Assembly (NCBI GenBank): GCA_035456405.1
Contig: DATIDG010000032.1
Span: forward strand, 1-64,000
From: JAGVSZ01 sp035456405
GTDB lineage: Bacteria > Pseudomonadota > Gammaproteobacteria > Burkholderiales > SG8-39
Direction: 5' to 3'
Length of the DNA stretch: 64,000 nucleotides
Under the pieces are notes generated by a model. The model did not search any database. It saw only the letters and a program-made list of their open reading frames with translations, and was not told where the DNA came from. Below, one piece after another: positions 24,443 through 32,884 of this stretch. Positions within the stretch are counted from its first letter, which is position 1; every line of letters begins with the position of its first letter. Both the position numbers and the translations under genes were made by a program.

Positions 24443-25168
24443 ATGAGCGGAAAACGGGCGATCGGGTCCACAGCCGAGCTCTTTGCGCACGCGCTTGCCG
24501 TCGAGCGCGAGGCCGCTGCGCGCTACGCCGAGCTGGCCGAATTCATGTCCGATCACGACAACGCGGCGGTCGCGGAGCTCTTCGCCCGGCTTGCGCAGAT
24601 CGAGGAGGAGCACGCCGACGCGATCGTCGCCCGCGCGCGGGGTCTGGACGTGCCGGCCCTCCGAACGTTCGAGCACACCTGGTTCGACGCCGGCCCGCCG
24701 GAGACCGTCGCGCACGAGTTCGTGTTTCGGCTGATGACGCCGCACGATGCGCTGAAGGTCGCGCTCGAGGCCGAACGGCGCGCGCGCGCCTACTTCGAGC
24801 AGGTGTTCGCCAACGCGACGGATCCGGACGTGAAGATGCTCGCCGCGGCGATGATCCAGGAGGAGCAGCAGCACATCGACTGGGTCGAGCGCGCGCTCGC
24901 CACCGCTCCCGATCCGAACATCGACTGGGACAAGCTGTTCGCGCACCGGCGCGTCGTGCTCCCGCCGGGGCCGGGGGTCGAGATCCCGGTCCGGTCGGCG
25001 CAGCCGAAGGCCCGGAGTGCCGGAGCGAAGAAGCGCACGGCGACAAGGAAGACCGCCGCGCGCAAGCCCGCGAAGAAGAGGCCGGTCGCTCGCGGGTCCG
25101 CCCCGAAGAAGAAGCCCGCCCGGAAGCGGAAATCCGTCGCGAGGAAGAAGGCCGCGCGCCGCAGGTAA
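24443..25168 (+). CDS. ferritin-like diiron protein with a histone H1-like basic tail
   Basis: A 241-residue protein. Residues 1-170 form a diiron four-helix domain with E21, E54xxH57 (IEEEHADA), E111 (EAERRARAYFEQ) and E141xxH144 (QEEQQHIDW), paralogous to the preceding gene. Residues 189-241 form a low-complexity tail with 26 Lys/Arg out of 53, no acidic residue, and Ala/Pro/Lys repeats like histone H1 or AlgP-type proteins. The tail should bind DNA. A nucleoid-associated iron or peroxide protection role, similar in logic to Dps, is inferred. The ATG has a GGGGAG site 8-9 bases upstream. An FNR-like dyad lies at 24354-24367. Confidence 0.75.
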   Translation: MSGKRAIGSTAELFAHALAVEREAAARYAELAEFMSDHDNAAVAELFARLAQIEEEHADAIVARARGLDVPALRTFEHTWFDAGPPETVAHEFVFRLMTPHDALKVALEAERRARAYFEQVFANATDPDVKMLAAAMIQEEQQHIDWVERALATAPDPNIDWDKLFAHRRVVLPPGPGVEIPVRSAQPKARSAGAKKRTATRKTAARKPAKKRPVARGSAPKKKPARKRKSVARKKAARRR

Positions 25169-25278
25169 GCACGGCCTCGGCGTGACGAGACGCCGCTCCG
25201 CGTCTCGGTGCACAATCGCGCGGCTCGCGTGGCGCCTCCGCCGCGCAGCGGCAGCCGCGCCACACGAGGAGCAGGCCG

Positions 25279-26517
25279 TTGGACCGGTACGACATCCTGA
25301 TCCGTCGTGCAGTGCTGCGCGCGCATCCCCGCGCGCCCAAGGACGTCGGGATTGCGGGCGGCCGGGTCGCGGCGATCGGGGAGCGCCTCGCCGGCAGCGC
25401 CGACGCCGAAATCGACGCCCGCGGCGGTCTCGTCACCGAATCCTTCGTCAACCCGCACCTTCATCTCTGCAAGGTCTGGACCGCGTCGATGATCGGCGAC
25501 GCGGCCATGCAGGCGTACCACGGCGCCGGGATGGCGCAAGCGGCCACCGCGATCGAGCTGGCTGCGAAGGTGAAGGCGCAGTACCACGAGTCGTGGATCA
25601 CGGACAACGCGCGGCGCGCGGTTGCGCTCGCCGCACTTCACGGCAACCTCCACATCCGTGCCCTCGCCGACGTGGACAGCAAGGCGCGGCTCGAAGGGGT
25701 CAAGGCGCTGCTGCGCGTGCGCGACGAGTTCAGCGGTGTCGTGGACGTGCAGGTCGTGGCGTTCGCGCAGGACGGCATCGTGCGCGAGCCCGGCGCGGCC
25801 GGGCTCATGCGCGAGGCGATGACGCTCGGCGCCGACGTCGTCGGCGGCATTCCGTGGATCGAACGTACCGACGCGGACAAGGCCGAGCACATCCGGGTGT
25901 GCTTCGATCTCGCACAGGAATTCGGCAGGGACGTCTCGATGCTGCTCGACGACGCCGGCGACCCGGCCCTGCGCACGCTCGAAGCGATGGCCAAGGAAGC
26001 GGTGCGGCGCGGATGGGAGGGGCGTGCGCTCGCCCACCATTGCCGCGCGATGGCGCTCTATCCCGAGGGGTACCTCCGCGACCTGCTCGCCTTGCTCAAG
26101 CGCGCGCGGATCGCGGTCGTGTGCGATCCCCACACCGGGCCGCTGCACGCGCGCGTGCGCGAGTTGCTGGAGGCCGGCGTGACCGTCTGCCTCGGGCAGG
26201 ACGACATCTCGGACGCGTACTATCCGTTCGGCCGCAACAACATGCTCGAGATCGCGTTCCTCGCATCGCACCTGCTCTGGATGACGGGCCGCGCGGACAT
26301 CGGGCGGCTGTACGATATGGTCACGGTGGATGCCGCGAGAGCGATCAATCTGCGCGACTTCGGGCTGGAGGTCGGAAGTCCGGCGCATCTCGTCGTCCTC
26401 GACGCGCCCGACGCGATCGAGGCGCTGCGCTGGCACGCGCCGCCCGCGCACGTGATCAGCCACGGCCGGATCGTCGATGCTGCGCAGATGCGCGCGCGTG
26501 CGGGGCTGGCAACATGA
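25279..26517 (+). CDS. cytosine deaminase-like amidohydrolase
   Basis: A 412-residue metal-dependent amidohydrolase of the CodA group. Metal ligands are seen in FVNPHLHLCK (H60, H62) and ALAHHCRAMAL, and the GQDDISDAYYPFG motif matches the GHDD...YP motif that carries the catalytic Asp in E. coli cytosine deaminase. It would deaminate cytosine or a related amino-N-heterocycle. It begins at TTG 25279 after a GAGGAG site. The stop overlaps the next start (ATGA), and it heads a five-gene set with a molybdenum hydroxylase and a nucleobase permease. The exact substrate is not certain. Confidence 0.82.
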   Translation: MDRYDILIRRAVLRAHPRAPKDVGIAGGRVAAIGERLAGSADAEIDARGGLVTESFVNPHLHLCKVWTASMIGDAAMQAYHGAGMAQAATAIELAAKVKAQYHESWITDNARRAVALAALHGNLHIRALADVDSKARLEGVKALLRVRDEFSGVVDVQVVAFAQDGIVREPGAAGLMREAMTLGADVVGGIPWIERTDADKAEHIRVCFDLAQEFGRDVSMLLDDAGDPALRTLEAMAKEAVRRGWEGRALAHHCRAMALYPEGYLRDLLALLKRARIAVVCDPHTGPLHARVRELLEAGVTVCLGQDDISDAYYPFGRNNMLEIAFLASHLLWMTGRADIGRLYDMVTVDAARAINLRDFGLEVGSPAHLVVLDAPDAIEALRWHAPPAHVISHGRIVDAAQMRARAGLAT

Positions 26518-27350
26518 AACCGGCCCGGTTCCGCTATGTAGCCGCCGAGTCGATCGAGCACGCGCTCGCGGCGAAGGCGGAGCAGGGCGACGACGCCAAG
26601 TTCCTCGCCGGCGGCCAGAGCCTGGTGCCGGCGATGAACTTCCGCCTCGCGCAGCCGGCGACGCTCATCGACCTCAACCCGCTGCGCGACCTGGATTACG
26701 TGCGGACCGGGGCAGGCGGAGCGCTGCGCATCGGTGCGCTGACGCGCCATCGCACCATCGAGCGCGACGCGCTCGTTGCGACCCACGCGCCGCTCCTGCA
26801 CGAAGCCGCGCCGCACGTCGCGCATCCGCAGATCCGCAACCGCGGCACGCTGTGCGGCAACCTCGCGCACGCCGATCCCGCGTCGGAGTTTCCCGCTGCC
26901 GTGCTCGCGCTCGGCGGGCGGCTGCGCGCTCGATCGCGGCGCGGCGAGCGGTGGATCGATGCACGCGACTTCTTCCGGGGGGTGTTCACCACGGCGCTCG
27001 CGCCGGACGAGTTGCTCGCCGAGGTCGAGTTGCCCGCGCTCGCGGCGCGCACCGGAACCTGCTTCCTCGAGGTCGCGCGGCGGCGTGGCGATTACGCTCT
27101 CGTGGGCGTGGCCGCGACGGTCACGCTGGGCGCGGACGGCAAGGTCGCAACCGCGCGGGTCGCGCTCTGCAACGCCGGCGCGATGCCGGTCGTGGTGGCC
27201 GCGAGCGATCTCGATGCCGCTGCCGAGGAGGTGCGGCGAACGATCGATCCGCCGGAGAACGTGCATGCCACCGCCGCGTTCAGGCGGCATCTTGCCGGCG
27301 TGCTGACGCGGCGAGCGCTGCAGACCGCGGCCGAGAGGGCGGGGCGATGA
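26514..27350 (+). CDS. molybdenum hydroxylase FAD-binding subunit (CoxM/XdhB-like)
   Basis: A 278-residue FAD subunit. The FAD-binding motifs are FLAGGQSLVPAMNFRL near residues 31-47 and a second contact in VAHPQIRNRGTLCGNLAHADPASEFP. This subunit passes electrons from the 2Fe-2S clusters to the final acceptor. It is coupled to the deaminase before it and to the iron-sulfur subunit after it by ATGA overlaps, so the three-subunit enzyme should be made in balanced amounts. Confidence 0.9.
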   Translation: MKPARFRYVAAESIEHALAAKAEQGDDAKFLAGGQSLVPAMNFRLAQPATLIDLNPLRDLDYVRTGAGGALRIGALTRHRTIERDALVATHAPLLHEAAPHVAHPQIRNRGTLCGNLAHADPASEFPAAVLALGGRLRARSRRGERWIDARDFFRGVFTTALAPDELLAEVELPALAARTGTCFLEVARRRGDYALVGVAATVTLGADGKVATARVALCNAGAMPVVVAASDLDAAAEEVRRTIDPPENVHATAAFRRHLAGVLTRRALQTAAERAGR

Positions 27351-27826
27351 GCGACGACCGGGCGAGATTGACGACGACCGTGAACGGGACGCGCTACGAG
27401 CGCGACGTCGAGGCGCGCATGCTGCTCGCCGACTTCATCCGCCACGATCTGGGACTGACCGGGACCCACGTCGGCTGCGAGCACGGCGTGTGCGGCGCGT
27501 GCACGATCCTCGTCGACGGCGTTCCGGTACGCTCGTGCCTGATGTTCGCAGCGCAGGCGAACGGCTGCGCGCTGACGACGGTCGAGGGGCTTGCTCCGGC
27601 GCCGGACAGGCTGCATCCGCTCCAGGAGGCGTTCCGGGACGCGCACGGGCTGCAGTGCGGCTTCTGCACCCCAGGGATCCTGATGACGATGAAGGCTTTC
27701 CTGGCCGAGAACGCGAACCCGAGCGAAGCGGAGATTCGCGAGGCCCTTTCCGGCAACCTGTGCCGGTGCACGGGATATCAGCACATCGTCGACGCGGTGA
27801 AGCTCGCGGCGGAGCGGACGCGATGA
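27347..27826 (+). CDS. molybdenum hydroxylase 2Fe-2S subunit (CoxS-like)
   Basis: A 159-residue iron-sulfur subunit with two clusters. The N-terminal plant-type ferredoxin motif is CEHGVCGACTILVDG followed by a later Cys in VRSCLM. The C-terminal helical cluster motif is CGFCTPG with CRCTGYQ. It links the molybdenum centre to FAD. Length and motifs are normal for the family. It sits in the middle of the M-S-L gene order typical of CO-dehydrogenase-like hydroxylases. Confidence 0.94.
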   Translation: MSDDRARLTTTVNGTRYERDVEARMLLADFIRHDLGLTGTHVGCEHGVCGACTILVDGVPVRSCLMFAAQANGCALTTVEGLAPAPDRLHPLQEAFRDAHGLQCGFCTPGILMTMKAFLAENANPSEAEIREALSGNLCRCTGYQHIVDAVKLAAERTR

Positions 27827-30162
27827 CGCGCCAGTTCGGGGCGTCGATCAAGCGCAACGAGGACGCGCGGCTGCTCGCCGGCCGCGCGCAGTTCGTCGAC
27901 GACGTGGAGCTGCCGGGGATGCTGCATGCGGCGTTCGTGCGCAGCCCGCACGCGCACGCGCGCATCGTGTCGGTCGACGCATCGGCGGCGCTCGCGCGGC
28001 GCGGGGTCGTGGCGGTCTATTCGGCTCAGGACCTCGGCGACTACTGGCGCCCCGGCCCGGTCATCGTGCCGCCGCCGCCGGTCGAGGGCGCGGTCTTCAA
28101 CGAGCGCACGCAGGTGCCGCTCGCGAAAGGAAAGGCGCGACATGTCGGCGAGCCGGTCGCGCTGGTGATCGCGTCGAGCCGCTACATCGCCGAGGACGCG
28201 GCCGCCGAGGTTGCGATCGAGTGGGAACCCCTGCCGGTCGCGGCCGACCTCGAGCATGCCGCCGCGCCCGGCGCGCCGCGCGTTCACGACGACCTGCCCG
28301 ACAACGTCGCCGCGCGGGTTCGCCAGACCAAGGGCGACTACGCCGCCGCCGCGAAGCGCGCGCACAGAGTCGTTAAGCGCCGCTTCGCCTACGACCACGG
28401 CTGCGCGCAGCCGATGGAGACTCGCGGTGTCGTCGCGCAGTGGGATGCGCGCGCCGAACGGCTGACGGTGTGGGACACGACCCAGGCGCCGATCGCGATT
28501 CGCAACGGGCTCGCCGCGATGCTCGGACTCTCCGAACGCCAGGTGCGCGTCGTGGCGCCGTTCATCGGCGGCGGCTTCGGACCGAAGATCATGCTGTTCT
28601 ATCCGGACGAGGTGCTGATCCCGTGGGCGGCGATGAAGGTCGGGCGGCCGGTGAAGTGGATCGAGGACCGCGCCGAGCACTTCTTCGCCACGACTCACGA
28701 GCGCGGGCAGGTCCACGACGCGGAGATCGCGGTCGACGGGGACGGCCGGATCCTCGGCGTGAAGGACGTCTTCCTGCACGACACCGGGGCCTACGACCCG
28801 TACGGCCTGACGGTGCCGATCAACAGCCAGTGCACGCTGCTCGGGCCGTACGTCGTGCCCAGCTACGACAGCACGTTCACCGCGATCTTCACGAACAAGC
28901 CGATCGTGACGCCGTACCGCGGGGCCGGCCGGCAACACGGCGTGTTCGTGATCGAGCGGCTGCTCGACGTCGCGGCGCGCGAGCTCGGCATCGATCGCGC
29001 GGAGATCCGGCGGCGCAATCTCATCCCGACCGACGCTTTCCCTTACGACAACGAGATCATCTACCAGGACTTCACGCGGCTCGGCTACGACAGCGGCGAC
29101 TACGCGCCGATGCTCGCGAAGGCGCTGGACATGATCGGCTACGAGCGGTTCGTGCGCGAGGAGCAGCCGCGGCTCCGCGCGCGCGGTCAATGCGTGGGGA
29201 TCGGCGTGGTCTGCTACGTCGAGGGCACCGGTATCGGGCCGTACGAGGGCGCGAAGGTGCAGGTGCAGACGAGCGGCAAGGTGAGTCTGCTGACTGGCAT
29301 CGGCACGCAGGGGCAGGGGCACTTCACTAGCTTTGCCCAGATCGTCGCCGACCAACTGGGCGTCGCCGTGGCGGACGTGGAGGTGATCACCGGGGACACC
29401 GACCAGTTCTACTGGGGCGCCGGGACCTTCGCCAGTCGCGGCGCGGTCGTCGCCGGCAACGCGGTCAACGAGGCCGGACTCGCGGTGCGGAAGAAGATCC
29501 TGCGCGTCGCGGCCGAGCACTTCGAGTGCGCGGAGGTCGACCTCGAGATCGCAGACGGGCGCGTGTCGATCGCCGGGGTGCCCGGCCGGTCGATTCCGCT
29601 CGGCGAGCTCGCGGTGCTGGCGAACCCGATGCGCGGCGCGGTCGCGCCCGGCACCGAGCCCGGCCTCGAGGCGACGAGCTACTTCGGCCCGGAGAGCGGC
29701 GCCACCGCGAGCGGGGTCCACGCGATGATCGTCGAGGTCGACCCCGAGACGATGATCCCGACGATCCGCAAGTACGCGGTGGTGCACGACTGCGGCACGG
29801 TGATCAACCCCATGATCGTCGCGGGCCAGGTGCTGGGCGGCGTCGCGCAGGGAATCGGCAACGCGTTCTACGAGCAGCTCGCGTTCGACTCGGAGGGTCA
29901 GCTCCTCAACGCGACGCTCGCCGACTACCTGCTGCCGACCGCCCTCGACGTGCCGCGCATCGAGCTCGGCCACACGGTCACGCCGTCGCCGCTCAACCCG
30001 CTCGGCATCAAGGGGGTCGGCGAGGCCGGCGCAATTCCGGTCGGACCGCTCTTCGCGCAGGCGCTCGAGGACGCGCTGGACCTGCCCGCGCGGGGCAAGG
30101 AGCTGAACGAGATTCCGCTGAGTCCCTGCCGGCTGTGGGAGCTGGCGGGGTCGCCGAAATGA
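27823..30162 (+). CDS. molybdenum hydroxylase molybdopterin-binding subunit (CoxL-like)
   Basis: A 779-residue catalytic subunit. FGASIKRNEDARLLAGRAQFVDD opens the protein. APFIGGGFGPK and VTPYRGAGRQHGVFVIERL are molybdopterin-pocket motifs, and GIKGVGEAGAIPVGP supplies the catalytic Glu. It lacks the AYRCSFR loop of true CO dehydrogenase, so a heterocycle or aldehyde hydroxylase is expected. Between a cytosine-deaminase-like enzyme and an NCS2 permease, hydroxylation of a pyrimidine or purine is the best reading, for example uracil to barbiturate as in the oxidative pyrimidine pathway. That assignment is an inference. Confidence 0.9.
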   Translation: MTRQFGASIKRNEDARLLAGRAQFVDDVELPGMLHAAFVRSPHAHARIVSVDASAALARRGVVAVYSAQDLGDYWRPGPVIVPPPPVEGAVFNERTQVPLAKGKARHVGEPVALVIASSRYIAEDAAAEVAIEWEPLPVAADLEHAAAPGAPRVHDDLPDNVAARVRQTKGDYAAAAKRAHRVVKRRFAYDHGCAQPMETRGVVAQWDARAERLTVWDTTQAPIAIRNGLAAMLGLSERQVRVVAPFIGGGFGPKIMLFYPDEVLIPWAAMKVGRPVKWIEDRAEHFFATTHERGQVHDAEIAVDGDGRILGVKDVFLHDTGAYDPYGLTVPINSQCTLLGPYVVPSYDSTFTAIFTNKPIVTPYRGAGRQHGVFVIERLLDVAARELGIDRAEIRRRNLIPTDAFPYDNEIIYQDFTRLGYDSGDYAPMLAKALDMIGYERFVREEQPRLRARGQCVGIGVVCYVEGTGIGPYEGAKVQVQTSGKVSLLTGIGTQGQGHFTSFAQIVADQLGVAVADVEVITGDTDQFYWGAGTFASRGAVVAGNAVNEAGLAVRKKILRVAAEHFECAEVDLEIADGRVSIAGVPGRSIPLGELAVLANPMRGAVAPGTEPGLEATSYFGPESGATASGVHAMIVEVDPETMIPTIRKYAVVHDCGTVINPMIVAGQVLGGVAQGIGNAFYEQLAFDSEGQLLNATLADYLLPTALDVPRIELGHTVTPSPLNPLGIKGVGEAGAIPVGPLFAQALEDALDLPARGKELNEIPLSPCRLWELAGSPK

Positions 30163-30215
30163 CGGCAGTCCAGGAGCCGTCAAGAACGCAGCCAAACAGA
30201 AGGAGGTAATCAGCC

Positions 30216-31610
30216 ATGGCAACAAACGTCTCGGGCTACCTGCCCAACGACCGGCCGGGAACGGGGAGGCTCGTCCTGCTCGGCCTGCAGCACGTCGTCA
30301 CGATGTTCCCGGCGACGGTGCTCGTCGCGCTGCTGTGCGGATTTCACCCGAGCACAGTGCTGCTCGGCGCGGGGGTGTCGACCATCGTCGCGCTGATCCT
30401 GTCGAAGCGCGGCATAGGGATGTTCATCCCGCTCTTCTACGGCTCGAGCTTCAGCTACATCGCGGCGTACCTCGGAATCGCGCAGGCGATGGGGCACAAG
30501 GTGCAGTTCGGCGTGCCGGCGCCCGACGAGGTGATCTCGCTCATGCAGGCGGGCATCATCTGCACCGGGCTGCTGAACGTCGTGGTCGGGTTCGCGATCA
30601 AGAAGGTCGGCAAGGCGAAGCTCGACCGCGTCCTGCCGCCGGTGGTCACCGGCTCGGTCGCCTGTGTGATCGGCATCGGCCTCGCCAAGGCGGCGCTCGA
30701 CATGTCGCTCACGGTCGTTCCCGGCTACTGGGGAATCGCGTTCGTCACCCTGATCGCCACGGTCGCGTTCTCGTATCTGCTGCAGGGCAAGGGTTTCATC
30801 GGGATGCTGCCGATCCTGCTCGGCGCGATCGTCGGCTATCTGCTGACGCTCGTCGTGGCGCCCGACCAGATCAGCTTCAAGAACTTCGCCGAGGCGCCGC
30901 TCATCGCGGTGCCTCACCTCACGCTCCCGAGCTTCTCGGGACCGTTGCTGCTGACCGCGATCTTCAGCATCAGCATCATGGCGCTCGCGACGATCCCCGA
31001 GTCGACCGCCCACCTTTACCAAATCAGCCTGTACGTGGACCGGCTCGCCGAGGAGCAGGCGCGGCCGAAGTACCACCTCGACAAGCACGTCGGCTTCAAC
31101 CTGATCCTCGACGGCATCGGCGACGTGCTGCATGGCCTGTTCGGTGCGACCGCGGGCACCAACTACGGCGAGAACAACTCGCTGATGGCGATCACGCGAA
31201 ACTACTCGGGGCCGGCGATCCTCGCCGCGGGCGTGATCTGCATCCTCCTCGCGTTCGTCGGCAAGCTGTCGGCGTTCGTCGCGACGATCCCGGTGTTCGT
31301 CAGCGGCGGGCTCGCACTGTACCTCTTCGGCGTCATCGGGATGCAGGGCATCGCGCTGATCCAGGAGAACAAGGTGAACCTGTTCGACCCGCTCCAGCTC
31401 GCAGTCGGCGCCGTGATCATGGTGATCGGCATCGGCGGCAACATCGGCTTCCAGGGCGGCTTCCTGCCGATAACGATCCCGGGCGTCTTCCCCCAGGGCC
31501 TGCCCGCGATCGCGACCTCCGCCGTGGTGGGGATCCTGATGTACGTGATCTTCAGCGCGCTGAAGGTGCCGGTGACCCGCGACGCCGCCAGCGTGGCGCC
31601 GATGCCCTGA
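30216..31610 (+). CDS. NCS2 family nucleobase:cation symporter (uracil/xanthine permease)
   Basis: A 464-residue inner-membrane transporter with about 14 hydrophobic segments. Family features are LLGLQHVVTMFPATVLVALLCG at the N-terminus, FYGSSFSYIAAYLG, the buried IPESTAHLYQ region with the substrate-contact Glu, and GATAGTNYGENNSLMAITRNYS, the NCS2 signature with a second conserved Glu. The sequence is closer to the UraA branch than to the urate/xanthine branch as far as can be judged by eye. It has a strong AAGGAGG ribosome-binding site and follows the hydroxylase genes by 53 bp. It probably imports the substrate of the operon. Confidence 0.9.
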   Translation: MATNVSGYLPNDRPGTGRLVLLGLQHVVTMFPATVLVALLCGFHPSTVLLGAGVSTIVALILSKRGIGMFIPLFYGSSFSYIAAYLGIAQAMGHKVQFGVPAPDEVISLMQAGIICTGLLNVVVGFAIKKVGKAKLDRVLPPVVTGSVACVIGIGLAKAALDMSLTVVPGYWGIAFVTLIATVAFSYLLQGKGFIGMLPILLGAIVGYLLTLVVAPDQISFKNFAEAPLIAVPHLTLPSFSGPLLLTAIFSISIMALATIPESTAHLYQISLYVDRLAEEQARPKYHLDKHVGFNLILDGIGDVLHGLFGATAGTNYGENNSLMAITRNYSGPAILAAGVICILLAFVGKLSAFVATIPVFVSGGLALYLFGVIGMQGIALIQENKVNLFDPLQLAVGAVIMVIGIGGNIGFQGGFLPITIPGVFPQGLPAIATSAVVGILMYVIFSALKVPVTRDAASVAPMP

Positions 31611-31637
31611 GCGCACCGGCTCGTCGCTGCACCCGAG

Positions 31638-31669
31638 CGGCGGGGTATGATTGCCCCGCCGTTTTCTTT
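31638..31669 (+). terminator. Rho-independent terminator
   Basis: CGGCGGGG and CCCCGCCG form a perfect 8-bp GC stem with an 8-base loop, followed by TTTTCTTT. It lies 27 bp after the NCS2 permease stop and just before the LysR gene, so it should end the deaminase-hydroxylase-permease transcript. Confidence 0.85.
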
Positions 31670-31680
31670 GCCCCGGCCCG

Positions 31681-32628
31681 ATGGAGCTCCGCCAGATCCG
31701 CTACGCCCTCGCGGTCGCGCGCGAGCGGAGCTTCACGCGCGCGGCGCATCGGCTGCACGTCTCGCAATCGGCGGTGAGCGAGCAGGTCGCGAAGCTCGAG
31801 GAAGAGCTCGGTTTCGAGATCTTCGCGCGCGTCGGCCACTCCATCGAGCTCACCGACGCGGGGCGCACCTTCCTCTCCGAGGCCGAGCGCGTGGCGGGCG
31901 AGTTCCAGGGCCTCGCCCGCACCGCCGAGCGGCTGCGCGGGCGGCGCGTCGAATCGATCGCGCTCGGCATGGGCTCGGGGCTGGCGCAGGTGTTCATTCC
32001 GCGGCTCTTCCCCGCCTTGAGCGCGCGCGCGCCGGGTCTGCGCCTCGACGTCCTCACCGCCCCGACCAAGAGCATCTTCCGCGACCTGCACGAGGGCCGC
32101 ATCGATCTCGGCATCGCGATCGAGACCGCGCCCGAGCGCGTGCCCGCGGGGCTCGCTTCGGAGCGGCTGCTGGAGCTGGATCTGGGGCTCGTCGTGCACC
32201 CGGACCATCGCCTCGCGCGCACGACGCGTCCGGTCGACCTCGGCACGCTCGTCTCCGAGCCGGTGGTGATGAGCGAGCTGACGGTCGGGTACGGCGAAGT
32301 GGTGATGTCGCTGTTCGCCGACCTCGGCATGCATCCGCACATCCTCGCCGTCGCGGACAACGTAGAGACGATGAAGACGATCATCCGCCAAGGCCGCGGC
32401 TGCGCGATCATGCCGGCGGCGGCCGCGGCGGAAGAGGCCGAGCGCGGCGCGTTGCGCGTGCTCGCGTTCGAGCCTGCGCGCAAGGTCGCGCTCGCGCTCT
32501 GCCGCCGGCGCACGACTGAGTCCGCCCGTCGCGAGGCCCATCTCGCGCTCCTCGCCGAGCTCCTGCGCGGCGGCGGCGTCGCACCGCGCCCCGAGGCGGC
32601 GGGCGCGGACCTCGTGCCGATTCGCTGA
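31681..32628 (+). CDS. LysR family transcriptional regulator
   Basis: A 315-residue LysR-type regulator. The N-terminal helix-turn-helix MELRQIRYALAVARERSFTRAA, then SQSAVSEQVAKLEEELG, fits the CynR/CbbR-like subgroup. A two-lobed effector domain follows. The C-terminal 20 residues are proline/alanine-rich and variable. It lies between the nucleobase operon and the urea transporter and reads the same way as both, so its target is not clear from orientation. The terminator just upstream indicates its own promoter. The ATG at 31681 gives the family's standard start. Confidence 0.88.
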   Translation: MELRQIRYALAVARERSFTRAAHRLHVSQSAVSEQVAKLEEELGFEIFARVGHSIELTDAGRTFLSEAERVAGEFQGLARTAERLRGRRVESIALGMGSGLAQVFIPRLFPALSARAPGLRLDVLTAPTKSIFRDLHEGRIDLGIAIETAPERVPAGLASERLLELDLGLVVHPDHRLARTTRPVDLGTLVSEPVVMSELTVGYGEVVMSLFADLGMHPHILAVADNVETMKTIIRQGRGCAIMPAAAAAEEAERGALRVLAFEPARKVALALCRRRTTESARREAHLALLAELLRGGGVAPRPEAAGADLVPIR

Positions 32629-32697
32629 GCGGGCGCACGCGGCGACAACGACTCCACCCCGGCTGACCGCGCCAGGAGGGTGCGCAGCCGATTCTCG

Positions 32698-32714
32698 TGC
32701 ACCACGAGTGTGCG
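32698..32714. promoter_or_regulatory. possible NtrC enhancer site
   Basis: TGCACC-ACGAG-TGTGCG resembles the NtrC dyad TGCACC-N5-GGTGCA: the first half is exact and the second matches 4 of 6. It is about 100 bp upstream of the sigma-54 promoter at 32814, a normal enhancer distance. Weak on its own; the pairing with the promoter supports it. Confidence 0.4.
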
Positions 32715-32813
32715 ACGCGCTGGGGTGACCGTGCCGCTGGACGCGGCGCGGGACCTGCCATCCCACGCCTAAGACCCTAGTCCTAAACACGAATTGCGTT
32801 GCGACGCCGCGCG

Positions 32814-32829
32814 TGGCACGTCGCTTGCA
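32814..32829 (+). promoter_or_regulatory. sigma-54 (-24/-12) promoter of the urt operon
   Basis: TGGCACGTCGCTTGCA matches the sigma-54 consensus TGGCAC-N5-TTGCA exactly, with GG and GC 12 bp apart. Transcription should begin near 32840, 45 bp before the urtA start. This fits nitrogen-limitation control of urea uptake through NtrC. Confidence 0.85.
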
Positions 32830-32884
32830 GTATTCGGGCGCGGACCCTTCGGGGCGACTCGGTCAACTCAAGAGAGGGAATCGG

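Noticed and set aside
7004..30162. Aerobic CO dehydrogenase (cox) assignment for the molybdenum hydroxylases
   Set aside because: Both large subunits have YRGAGR where true CO dehydrogenase has the AYRCSFR active-site loop, and no coxDEFG accessory genes are present.
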